This document shows, piece by piece, positions 36,812 to 47,497 of a DNA stretch of 64,000 nt. The notes under the pieces were generated by a model that was not told the DNA's origin, did not search any database, and was given only the letters and a program-made list of their open reading frames with translations. The translations under genes were made by a program, and so were the position numbers. The first letter of the stretch is position 1, and the number at the start of each line of letters is the position of its first letter. Source of the DNA: Tubulanus polymorphus (taxonomy: Eukaryota; Nemertea; Palaeonemertea; Tubulaniformes; Tubulanidae); the NCBI RefSeq assembly GCF_964204645.1, contig NC_134027.1, forward strand, positions 24,230,485-24,294,484, given 5' to 3'.

Positions 36812-37463
36812 ATCAGGATGTACGGACGGAAAATTTTTTTAGTAATCCAGAATTGGAATAAATATGTGTGTTTTCTTTTCTACGCATTTCTCAGCGAAAC
36901 TATACATAACAGTTAACGTAAAATTTACTTTCGATTTTTGACGCTATTTCCAAAGAGTATATACTCTTTGGAAATGGTGTCATGTAAAACTTGAAATAAT
37001 GCATCGAAAAGCGGTCTATAATAAACTCTTACGGTAACTGGAAACGTTCAGGCCCTTAGATGATATATTCGTTCAATCGTATACTATTTTGGTTCTGTCA
37101 TTCCTTCGGAATAAAACTAACGTTAAGAAGACTATGTAAAATTTACGAAAAAAAATCTTATTTCCGTCATGAGTTTTCGTTTTCTCACATTTTTTTCTCA
37201 CGATTTTTTGTAAATGTAAAATATCAGATACGTATACGTGATTGCGGAGGATACGTTAATTCGAATGTGAATTTTGACTGATAACGACAACATATTTAGG
37301 GCTATACTTTGGAAAATAACCTCTAATTACGATAAACATTACGGAGTGATATGTTAAATGTTGCAATTACCTATACGCGGAAAGACAAAACATTTCATTA
37401 TTTATGATTTTGGCTTGTTTATACACGTTTCTGTCTGGCAGTTTCACACGTAGTGTAGTCACC

Positions 37464-39819
37464 ATGGAGGGGAAGCTAAGTTTGACATTTCTTACGTTCA
37501 TGGTGAGTAAATATATCTTTGTTCGATTTAGAAATGTGAATGACGACGCTTTTGTTGATATTCTGAAATGTATCATCGACACATTTGTTGTGAACATAGG
37601 CCTGTTCCATGTTTTAAGCTTATACTTAGACCAGTCTAAATTCGCCCCGGCCCAATTTGGATCGGACCAAGCGCTTACACCTGAAAAGCGTCGGTTCCAA
37701 ATTGGTCTGGTCCATTTCAGACCGGTTTAATTTGGAACGACCCAAAAGAGCGAATCAGGTCGCGTTCCAAATTTTGGAACTGACTAAATCTCTGTGGTAT
37801 ATATGTATCAAACCCCGTCAATGATTCGTAATCAAGCTGATCGATAGTTTTTTGATTTCATATAATTTCTATGTTGCCTGAAAATTAATGTATCGGCTTA
37901 TAGATTATCATTTATCGTGTATTGCTCGCGGTGTTTTTTTATTGTTCTGAAAATAACCTAGAATTTATCATAGATTACGAGGTGTCCAGATCGATAGTTT
38001 TTTGATTTCATATAATTTCTATGTTGCCTGAAAATTAATGTATCGGTTTATAGATTATCATTTATCGTGTATTGCTCGCGGTGTTTTTTATTGTTCTGAA
38101 AATAACCTAGAATTTATCATAGATTACGAGGTGTCCAGATAAACTACAATCATCAAAATTGTTCAAATAGAAAACTGCGACAGGGACTCATAAATCTATC
38201 ATAGATATAAATTTCGGGGTAAGATACTAATGGCGTCATCTCGCAGGGCAAGAGTCCCAAATTTCTCTTTGTACTCATGATTGTTTCCACGTTTCGACTT
38301 TATCTAAATAGTCATCTTCAGTAAGGTTACAAACAAAATCATGGAAATCCATGAACAAAGATACTAATCAAGAAACCACTTTTTTGACCATGTTTTGTTT
38401 GTATGAAATGTTACAGGTATGTATCGCGTCGTCTGGTGTTGTTTGGGCAGACGATCAGGATAACGAGTGCTCGGATAATCTCGGTTGGATTCGGCGAGTT
38501 GAAGTTTCCGAGTACGAACCACTGAAACCGTTCGTCATATCAGTCACCGCTGATACGAGCCTGGAATTAGAAACCCACTGGTTCGTTACTTTACCTGAAC
38601 GAGGAGTGCCAGTCATCAATACGGGTAAATTATTCCATCTGTATTTTTCGTATACCTACTAGGTATATTAAAGGAAGGAAGAAATTTTGTTCTTTTGTTG
38701 CTCAATCTTTGAATGTTCGGTGTTGAACCATCTCATACCAGAAAGCCTGAGTCTCAGTATGATGCGAAGATCTCTGAATTCACGTTTTCAGATACTGGTG
38801 ATGATGATGGATACGGTAAAATATCTCAACAAACTTCTGGCTCGTCAACAAAAGCACGTTTAGAAGTCGAATCAGCCCCAGAAACACGAAAAAAACTAGG
38901 AACATACCGCCTAACGATAATACTGACCGGCTGCCGAACATACTACATTTATCTTATGATAAAGGCCGGTAAAATGGTAATGATGCGCGATATCCCGTTG
39001 GGTAGAGCTACCGCATCTCCGGAGACAATAGTGCTGGAAGATACAGTCGATGGTACGGTGACGTTACAGCGACGCTTGACGTTCGATGTCACTGAAGCGG
39101 CCCCGCAATTCTCACGCAGCAAAGCAAGCAGAGGCGTCTTGAGGGCCACATCGGAAGACTGGTACAAATCATTCGATCACGACGGTAAAAAAACGAACGA
39201 TCACAGCACGAACCCGATCATCAATCACGGAACGTATAATAAATGGATCGACGATCTGACCTACGAGACGAGCACATTCGTTAAAATGAACGCTAAACAG
39301 ATAACAGATGAAAACACCGGCGAATACTGCGTATCAACTGCTTACTCGGATTTAGGCGTCGACAAAGTAGTTGAGATTCACACTTCCATGTGTTCACTCA
39401 TCACCAAGAGAAGCGATTTTGGAAAGATCAGAAACGTACTGTTATATGCAGCTCCGTTGTATCAGAATTTATTGCGGGATAAAACGGAAGATGTCGGGGT
39501 GGTACCAATAAGCAGTAAAGAGAAGACCATTGTCACTGTGTTCTCCGTGGCTTATCCGAGTCCTTATATTCTAATGACGAGCAAAAGTGGTCAATTCGTA
39601 AAACCAGTTTCGATGATTCGCGCGGAAAACCGTCTCATATCCTATTTCAAAGTGGATGGAAGCCAGTCAGCGATTTTCGAGGATCAGTGGAAGTTGGATG
39701 TCGGTTATCGACATCCCATTCAAACGAAGGCGATCAAATTCGCGCAGTTCGAACCGATTAGATTCATTTCAAACAACGAATGGCATAAAACAGTGCTCAA
39801 TGCGACTAGCAAGACAGAG
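37464..39819 (+). CDS. Secreted Ig-family paralogue lacking its Ig exon (3'-truncated)
   Basis: Tandem paralogue of the gene at 34098: exons 37464-37502 (MEGKLSLTFLTFM), 38417-38624 and 38742-39819; the last has exactly the length of its counterpart (1078 nt). The same exon 2/3 phase conflict exists. The Ig exon that should follow the donor at 39820 is missing: a hairpin and then the foldback element take its place, and beyond 42074 no Ig exon occurs. Read-through would end a few codons into the intron (KIVRNR then stop), giving an Ig-less protein. It is either a pseudogene or a shortened secreted form. Confidence 0.7.
37625..37760. repeat. Palindromic repeat in intron 1 of the Ig paralogue
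   Basis: Repeated and inverted forms of TTCCAAATTGG(T) and GGACC/GGTCC (GGTTCCAAATTGGTCTGGTCC region). The related segment at 28640-28690 suggests a small MITE family. Confidence 0.4.
37841..38139. repeat. 150-bp direct tandem duplication
   Basis: Two copies (37841-37990, 37991-38139) starting TCGATAGTTTTTTGATTTCA differ at two or three positions, so the duplication is recent. Confidence 0.95.
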
Positions 39820-39850
39820 GTAAGATATTCTAAAATTGTTCGTAATCGTT

Positions 39851-40025
39851 GACGAGAGAAATCCCACAATGATTCAGTCAAAGATGAAAAATTCTTGAAT
39901 TGAAGAGATCTATTTTGAGCAACGTTCCGGCTATAAAAACTATTAGCCATCAATTCAAGAATTTTTCACACTTCAATTCAAGAATTATTTATCTTTGACT
40001 GAATCATTGTTGGGTTTCTCTCGTC
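39851..40025. repeat. Long hairpin after exon 3 of the truncated Ig gene
   Basis: Left arm GACGAGAGAAATCCCACAAT...TCAAAGATGAAAAATTCTTG is matched by the right arm ending TTGGGTTTCTCTCGTC. Arms of about 55-60 bp, with TTCAATTCAAGAATT repeated in the loop. It starts 31 bp past the donor site. Confidence 0.85.
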
Positions 40026-40318
40026 ATCCATCTCACACGGATAGTGTGTATCTTCTCGACTCATCCTGTTCCCGGTCGTTATGTATTTGTACCTGTGGTT
40101 TAGTTTCACGGATCGGATATTTACACAAGCCCATCGATTAGGTAACTATCTAGACCCTTTCGATGTTCGAATTGCACCATTTATGGTAAATGAATCGAAT
40201 ATGAATTTCAACTCTATTTGAGTTAGATCTTATTCGACAACACTGTGGTATAACACTATAGGTCCTATCATGCTTTGTTCTAGTTAGTTACCTAAATCGT
40301 TGGTGGTAAGCTCTTACA

Positions 40319-42074
40319 ATAAACCATTTTACAGTTGCTAGCCGCCATTTTGTTAGGGTACTTTTGCCCCGTATTGTTGGGTCATTTTTTTCCCTTTTTA
40401 AAAAACCCTCCGTGATGTGTATTGTATCATATTTCATCTGCCCATGGATGGATTTTGACAGTTTCATCAACATTCAAACCGCATAAATCTCTAGTTTTCA
40501 GTTATGTAAAAATCATTTCTCAAATTTACAACAATGCGACATGAGAGCGATATAAAAATCGGTGGTCAGTTTTTGCCGTGCGCATAGAAATCAAGGGTAC
40601 TGAAATTTGAAGTTCGTTATTTTCAGAAATAATTTTCTAAAAAATCCAAACATTTCAAGCACTGTGCGCATAAACACCCCCTTTCAGGTGAACTTTGAAA
40701 TTTTAAGATATCTTTCCTAGTTTTTTTCCTATGGAACTTTAACTGCAGCGCGTGTATTGTCATTCCGAGATTCGGCGCTGTTTTCTTTGCGTGTATTTCA
40801 GTATATGGGTGTTATTTCTTCATTTTCACTACACTTGTCTCTACGGAAAATGGTTTTAATTGTTGGTACGAGTATCAGGTTTAAATATCACGTCGTTTAT
40901 GCAATATAATAGGTCGAAGACATTAGAGATGTTGGGGTTTAAGGGATTTTTCTGTCCAGTTTTAGCAGCGAGACTGAGCGGCATTTTGATCACGCATTCG
41001 AAGTTGCGCGCGGGAAGAGAATATATGGGCCTATATTGAGATGGAAGAAGAAAAGAAATATATCACTCAAAATCGAGTATGATGACCATTTAAATCAGTA
41101 GTCTATCAATAAATTTACATAATCTACTGAAATTAGATGGATGGAGAAGTGGTCAAAAAGCTGGACAAATGGGGTGGGGCAAATATTCAGCTACTTTCTA
41201 TGAATACTTTGTATTAAGTACACTCAAGATTGATTAGATTGGGAAGAAAATATAGGAAAATGTTTTCTTGTTTTGGTGGTGAAATATCAAGTATCAAGTT
41301 CGAATGTCAGACGCACGTGATAAAAAGTAAAAAGTGACATCTACCATCACAAAAACGCAAGAAGTGTGTGGATTGCATTTACAACAAAAGAGTGATATTT
41401 TTGGGTTTTCTTGGGTGCATGTACGTAAGCCTCTGCCTGCCGTAAAAGCGGCTACCATTACAGCCATTACGAACTAGCGCCGGAGAACGGAATACAGTAT
41501 TAATGCCGTAATATTTAAACCTGATACTCGTACCAACAATTAAAACCATTTTCCGTAGAGACAAGTGTAGTGAAAATGAAGAAATAACACCCGTATACTG
41601 AAATACACGCAAAGAAAACAGCGCCGAATCTCGGAATGACAATACACGCGCTGCAGTTAAAGTGCCATAAGAAAAAAACTAGGCAAGATATCTTAAAATT
41701 TCAAAGTTCACCTGAAAGGGGGCGTTTATGCGCACAGTGCTTGAAATGTTTGGATTTTTTAGAAAATTATTTCTGAAAATAACGAAATTTCAGTACCCTG
41801 GATTTCTATGCGCACGGCAAAAACTGACCACCGATTTTTATATCGCTCTCATGTCGCATTGTTGTAAATTTGAGAAATGATTTTTACATAACTGAAAACT
41901 AGAGATTTATGCGGTTTGAATGTTGCTGAAGTTGTCAAAATCCATCCAAAGGCAGATGAAATATGATACAATACACATCACGGATAGTTAAAAAAAAAAC
42001 GAAAAAAATGACCCAACAATACGGGACAAAAGTACCCTAACAAAATGGCGGCTAGCAACTGTAAAATGGTTTAT
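40319..42074. mobile_element. 1.76-kb foldback element, copy 2
   Basis: Same ends and arms as copy 1, differing at scattered sites and a few small indels. It is inserted after GTTACCTAAATCGTTGGTGG, the same intron where copy 1 adjoins the orphan Ig exon. Confidence 0.88.
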
Positions 42075-42099
42075 TTGATCCGGCATTCATGACCGATAT

Positions 42100-42330
42100 T
42101 CATATTTATTCGGGATACTTAGATTAATACTGCAAACCTGTAAAATATGAATATTTCAATTGAGGATTAAAACTGCTAGATAAATATTCACTTTTAAAAG
42201 CTGCTTACGATATGCTGACCAACAGGCGGAATTTAACTGACAGATATCTATGATTGCTAAATAACTGCTCTGATGCTGGCAACAAACTTTTCAATATGTG
42301 TCAACTACGGGTGATTTGAATTTTTTTTTT
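42100..42330 (+). pseudogene. Relic of a type B WSC gene promoter and leader
   Basis: GCTGCTTACGATATGCTGAC, CAACAGGCGGAATTTAACTG and a degraded GATGCTGGCAACAAACTTTTC follow the order of the leaders of genes B, D and F (about 17150-17260). The TATA is lost (ATTTAAC). No WSC exons follow; ATGAAGTTGATGTTGATG at ~42344 opens a short hydrophobic reading frame that stops after 19 codons. Confidence 0.6.
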
Positions 42331-44070
42331 TCAAATCCAAGACGATGAAGTTGATGTTGATGATCATATCGCGTTTGCTAGTTTTAACTGCTGGTTTCAG
42401 CTGATCGGCGGTCGAGTTTACAGAATTTTTTGTTTTAATCGAAGTACATAATTGGGAAATTCGGTTCCGGTTCATTCAAACAATCTTCCAACCAGTCTGA
42501 ACCGGCAAGCGAATGATTGGGGTGAATTTTTCTGGCTGCCTAATTTAATACATCGAAATTTTGGAAATAGCTATATTACAAGGTGGAGATCATTTTGTCC
42601 ATTTTTATATTTTTGGTCGTTTTCTACGTGTAAATGGTCCGATAGTTTATTTTAGTTTTTTTCTCGGGTAGATGTTGATGTCGAAACCAATGTTTAACGT
42701 TAATTGGTGAACTTGCGTAGTAGTTTGATCAATAAAACTAAAAATTGAGCTTAACCAGGAACATTGCAACAAAAGGTTTTTTGATTGATGCCATACCTAT
42801 TAAGTGTGCTGAACAACATACTAAAAGTCTACCAAATTCTGCTCATAGGAAGTCCCATTTTTCAAGATGGCCACCAAAGACCTACCTGTAATCAGAAAAT
42901 CAGCTGATACTCCACAAATATGGATCATAGAGTTAGTTAAATGGCATGTTACCCCATGTTTTCAGGTATAGCGAATTCATTAATGATGTTTTTTCAACCC
43001 ACCCATGGTCACATGACCCAGAAATACAGCACCACCATTACCTATGCAAAATACATATTAAAAATTCCTTTATATATTTGTTTCTATTGGTGCTAACGGT
43101 GTCGATATTGGTTTCTACCCTATGTTTTCAGGGTCAGACAATTCATTTTTCATACCTAGGTTTTTCTATCTAAAGTAATCATGTTACCCAAAAATCCAAG
43201 ATGGCCATCATTTTAACCTGGTCATGTGACCAATTAAGCAAAGATATCTAACTACCACTCTTTTTGGTAAATTGCTTAATTTCATGCCGGCATATAATTC
43301 AACAACAATTTTTCATCATTCTCTGATATTATGTTAGTTTAAATGTAGATTTTAAATGAGATGGTTTGAGAAGATGCGATGACGTCGGGTAATTGGTAAC
43401 TACTTTTTCAAATTGACGCCTCATTAACTTTCAAGATCTAGTTGCGAATGAGGGTAGTCTCGGCTGTTCCGATTGGAATTTGTTAATGATAAAATTTAAC
43501 AATCAGTTCATTCCACCACGTAGCAAGAAGTTGTGAACTCTATTTCCATAGTTAATGTTCCAAATTGCTGATCGGAGACGCCATGATGCCAATGGATTGT
43601 AGTACCATCAATCTTCATCTAGAAAAGGTCTCGTGCTGTTTTGGTTATTAAAAGAGTGATTTTACATGAACCACATAGAGAAATAGGCCTACACGACAAA
43701 CCATACTTTCTGCAAGTGCATCTTTGGGTTCTACAAAAAGTTGTGCAGAAAGGACTTTCATCTTAGATGTGTAGAAAATCAAAATGCGTAGAGCATTGCG
43801 AATTGTTTATTTAAACTCCAAACATTTCCATCGTACATAAAGGAAACTTTAAGTATTTACAAATATTTTCAGAAAATTGTAACTTTTAAAACATAACAAA
43901 CTGCTGGTCCCTAAATCATCATCATTAGTTCATTAATATATTTGTCAAATTTCATATCATTTCTATATTGCCTAAAAGATTAATTCTGCGAACTTGCAAA
44001 TTATGAATATTCCAATTGAGGATTGACACTGACTTGATAAATATTCAAATCTACTTGATGAGTATTCAAG
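42331..44070. other. Non-coding interval before WSC gene F
   Basis: 42440-42700 is an inverted relative of 26330-26530. 42735-43250 carries loosely repeated CAAGATGGCCA(C/T)C and CATGTGACC motifs of a decayed dispersed repeat. I see no gene. Confidence 0.45.
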
Positions 44071-44114
44071 CTTAAAAGCAGCTCACGATCAACAGATTAC
44101 TGTACTGCTGGTAA

Positions 44115-44121
44115 TATATAA
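44115..44121 (+). promoter_or_regulatory. TATA box of WSC gene F (type B promoter)
   Basis: TATATAA then CTGATAGATTTCTAGGGG; leader exon ending CTCATCAG before GTAAGCG (44177). Confidence 0.7.
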
Positions 44122-44292
44122 CTGATAGATTTCTAGGGGTTGGTCATCGTTCTGAAGCTGACAACAAACTCATCAGGTAAGCGCGTAAACTACGGGTAAC
44201 AAGGCAGGAAAACTCATCGTCGATCAAGATAGAAACACGTTCGTTTTCAACTAAATTTAACTCTTAATTTACATTTCTAAAACAATTTCAGT

Positions 44293-45790
44293 ATGTTTAC
44301 GAAAACTCTGTTTATCGCGTTAGCCTTGTTTATGGTGGTTGGAGCTGCTGAAGGTATGTATATACATCTAGCCGTTTCTGATATCTCATTGATGTTTGAG
44401 CCGATCAAAAAGAGATGAAATCTTATTTAGCCCTCTTTCGAAATTTCTTTCTATTTTCTGATCTGTTCGTTCGGCAGCAATACGGAAGTATGTCGGCTGT
44501 TATAAAGACGGCACCCATGACAAGAGAGATATGATAGCGAGTGGGGCAGGTGATAGGAAAGGCATGACTGTCGGGAAATGCATAGCTATTTGTAGGGGCA
44601 AAGGTAAGGATGATTCGATTTTTTAAACATTTTTGACACCAATTTACCTTCATGGGTTTCCTAGTATAACCATCACAGCCTTCTTCCAGGCGACGCAGCA
44701 ATGCTTCGAATTTGTCCGAGGTTTCTTCTCGGCTTAGATAAATTCCTGACCTCGGATTCCCGAAAAGGAACTAAAGATTGAAAATGTTGCATACCAGAAT
44801 TGTAGTCATTCCGTTAAACGTTAGATGTTTATTGGTAGAATAGCCCCGTACACTCGACGTGGTAAAAAGATAATAAGTTAAAAACCCACTATACTTTTCA
44901 AGAATCAAAATCAAAATACACGACGCTTCGGACTCTCCCAAGAGACCGATCGTCAGGTGTGTTATAGAATATATATATAGAATCTGGATCCAGTTCATCC
45001 AGTTTCCTCTCAATACCAAGATGCCGTCAAAAGACAGTTGGAGGTCGAGGTCTCCGGCATCTTGCACCATCTCTTTGGAACTCGCTAAATTTGGACATTC
45101 GAAACATCGCTGAACTTTTAACTTTTAAAATCCGCCTGAAACATCATCTTTTTATGAAAGCATATGCACTCTAATTCAGTATCACTATCATTAAAACCCT
45201 TTCAGTGCGTCTACACCGCAGTGCGGTGTGTAAATCAGTGATGGATTTTGCTAGTACACCGCACTGCGGTGTATTGATGTAATTAGTAATTTGTAATTAT
45301 CTCTATTGAAAAATGGCAGCAAGTGTCAAACATAGTGAAATACTAGTAACTAACGATACACCGCACTGCAGTGTAGACGCACTATAGTGGTATTCCCATT
45401 GTTCAACACACTAGGGTGGAATTTTTTAGAATTTTCAAATTTTCTCCAGCACTATAGGGTATTAATTAGTCAGCACTGAAAGGGTTTTAAGCGCTGGTGA
45501 ACATTGTTTCAATGAAACAGGCGCTATACAAATGTGCTATTAGTATCATAATTATTATCTAGTGTGTTTTAAACTTATTAATACGTACATTTTTTTCAGG
45601 ATATAGACTTGTCGGTCTCCAGTTCGGTTGGCAATGTTTCTGTAGTAATCGTGTCGGTTTGAATGGTCCGGCAGCAGAATCTGAATGCAAAATGCGTTGC
45701 GCAGGAGACAAGCGAGAAATATGTGGAGGCAATTATAGGAATTCAGTGTATGCCACTTCACGTTCGTCTTATGATTTCGTTCTGTACTAA
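44293..45790 (+). CDS. Secreted single WSC-domain protein, gene F
   Basis: Exons 44293-44353, 44478-44603 and 45600-45790 (125 aa). Signal peptide MFTKTLFIALALFMVVGAAE is longer than in A-E. WSC domain with YVGCYKDGTHDKRDMIASG, KCIAIC, QCFC, ECKMRC, ICGG, and a divergent tail (YATSRSSYDFVLY). It combines a type B promoter with a type A-like domain, and is the most diverged member. Intron 2 (~1 kb) contains a LINE 3' end and a MITE. Poly(A) signal at 45818-45823. It is separated from the A-E cluster by the Ig array. Confidence 0.88.
45072..45185 (+). pseudogene. LINE 3'-terminal fragment (WSC gene F intron 2)
   Basis: Plus-strand reading contains WNSLNLDIRNIAEL, then FKIRLKHHLFMKAY, the standard C-terminal ending of many LINE ORF2 proteins (WNSLP..IR...L..FK..LK..LF). 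The 3' tail resumes after the MITE as GCGCTATACAAATGTGCTAT and an AT-rich repeat at 45520-45560. Confidence 0.75.
45195..45486. mobile_element. TTAA-flanked MITE with nested palindromes
   Basis: Ends AACCCTTTCAGTGC and GCACTGAAAGGGTT, with TTAA at 45191-45194 and 45487-45490. Inside are ACACCGCACTGCGGTGT palindromes. TTAA duplications fit piggyBac/Kolobok-type elements. Family copies: 3900-4170, 55870-56103, 56500-56600, 63661-63950. Confidence 0.8.
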
Positions 45791-45914
45791 ATTCGATGTT
45801 CATCGATTGAGATCCTCAATAAAGATCGATAAAAGATATTACATTTCTTTCACCGTCTTACTTATATATCAAATGACATCGGGTGACACAAATAGTACGA
45901 GCCCTAGCCTCGTT

Positions 45915-46325
45915 TATTGCCTATAGTTCAAAGCGGAATGATTTTTAGGATTGACAGCTATGTCCTGGGTTCGACCCCGCTTTATCGTCTCTACTTCAAA
46001 GCGCTACGAAATGAGGGTTAACATGGATGCCCTGGGTTCGAACCTGGTTCACTGTGGTCTCTGATTTGAAGCGGAATTAATTGAGGATTAACAGTGTCCT
46101 GGATTCGACCCCGATGTATTGTCTCTAGTTCGAAACGGAATGAATCGAGGATCAACAGGGATGTCCTGGGTTCGACCCCGCTTTATTGTCTCTAGTTCAA
46201 GCGCTACGAAATGAGGGTAAACATGGATGTCCTGGGTTCGAACCTGGTTTACTGTGACTCTGGTTTGAAGCCGAATGAATTAAGGATTAACAGTGTCCTG
46301 GTTCGAGCCTGGTTTATTGTCTCTA
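45915..46325. repeat. tRNA-promoter-like tandem array after WSC gene F (~7 units)
   Basis: Same family as the arrays after genes B and D (CTAGTTCGAAACGGAATGAA, GATGTCCTGGGTTCGA). Alternate units differ (TTCGACCCCGCTTTAT versus TTCGAACCTGGTTTA), suggesting a two-unit higher-order repeat. Confidence 0.88.
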
Positions 46326-46639
46326 GTTCAAATCACATGCGCATACTATCAAATATGAATAAACAAATAACGATCAAACAAATTTATTATCAAAAAATTT
46401 TTCAAGTTGAATTTACACAATATTTCTACAGTAAAACTAAGTTAAGTCAGCATCAAATGTCTTCACACTGTCATTAAGCCATTTTTGAGTCGCTATTTGT
46501 ATTTACTCTTCCATTTGCCAGGTGGGTCATTAATTGGATAAGGCGAAAAAGAATTTGTCCCTTGTTTCTCATTTCTGCTGAGTTTCAAATTTGACCCGGC
46601 CAGCCACCTATCTACCCTGTTTTTTTTTCCTTTTTACCC

Positions 46640-46785
46640 CTCAACCCGCTAAGCGCCACGCAGGGCATTATAAGCGGGTTCGATGTTTCTTTTTCCCAAT
46701 AGGGGGAGAGACTGGAGAAGAACCTTGACAAGACAAGACCAGTGACCGGCAGCTTAACCCACTCGGCCACTGCGCCTCTCTCAAA
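46640..46785 (-). repeat. tRNA-derived SINE 5' region (minus strand)
   Basis: On the minus strand GGCGCAGTGGCCGAGTGGGT (complement of 46757-46776) matches the 5' part of a Leu/Ser-type tRNA with an A box (TGGCCGAGTGG). GGTTCTTCTCC ~34 nt later is a degraded B box. The rest of the element is unclear. Confidence 0.6.
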
Positions 46786-47497
46786 ACCTCTCTCTCAACC
46801 CTGTACAACTCACGATCAAACTTACCACGATTACAGACCCGTCAGCTGTAGATATAACAAATTTTATTGCAGTTAACAAAATGACCCGGCCGATGATAAG
46901 GAGAAAACTCATATTACTTTAGTGAGTAATGACTTTTTTCACAATCCCTAGAGGATGACCAGGGCTTCTAGTGGTCCTATTTTCCTATTTTTTAGTGCTT
47001 GTCCTATTTTGTCCTATTTTTATATGAAAAAGTCCTATTTGTCCTATTTTCTCTCATTTTCCAGCTCGTCGACGACTTTTTATCGACAAAAATGTTCTTT
47101 ATATCTTTTCATATGATGTGAAACACCATTTTGAGTGTTTGGTAGAACCTGCAGCATTCATGTTCGATAAGTTCTGGCTATACAACTTCTTTTCTAATCT
47201 TTATATCCTAACATGCCCAATGATTTTGTTCCAAATGTCACATGTTGCAGTGCAACTGGGCTTTGGCTATATGAGGGTTACAAACCAGAGGTGGTCGAGA
47301 AGTCAATCTCTTTTCATCCAAACATTTCTTGATTATAATGCTAATTCTTTTGGGTCCGCCTCAGGTATACATTGCCAAGTATCACCACAGGGATGCTCTG
47401 TTGTGATCTAGCTGTGTGCAGTGACAATACTGAAAGCAATTATGGATTGCTTTGATTGTTGCCACTGCTTTAAATATTGTAACCTTAGACAGGAACA

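Noticed and set aside
31338-42074. Composite transposon bounded by the two foldback elements with a target duplication
   Set aside because: Flanks (GGTTAAAACA on the left, TTGATCCGGC on the right) do not match, so movement as a unit is unproven; kept only as one hypothesis.
12627-46325. True tRNA genes in the GGTTCGAACC arrays
   Set aside because: B-box and partial A-box resemblance only. I could not fold a full acceptor stem or anticodon arm from the units, and they are shorter than a tRNA.
47118-47411. Possible extra exon or second ORF of the hAT element
   Set aside because: Hydrophobic, no homology, ends before the transposase start; the transposase ORF is complete without it.
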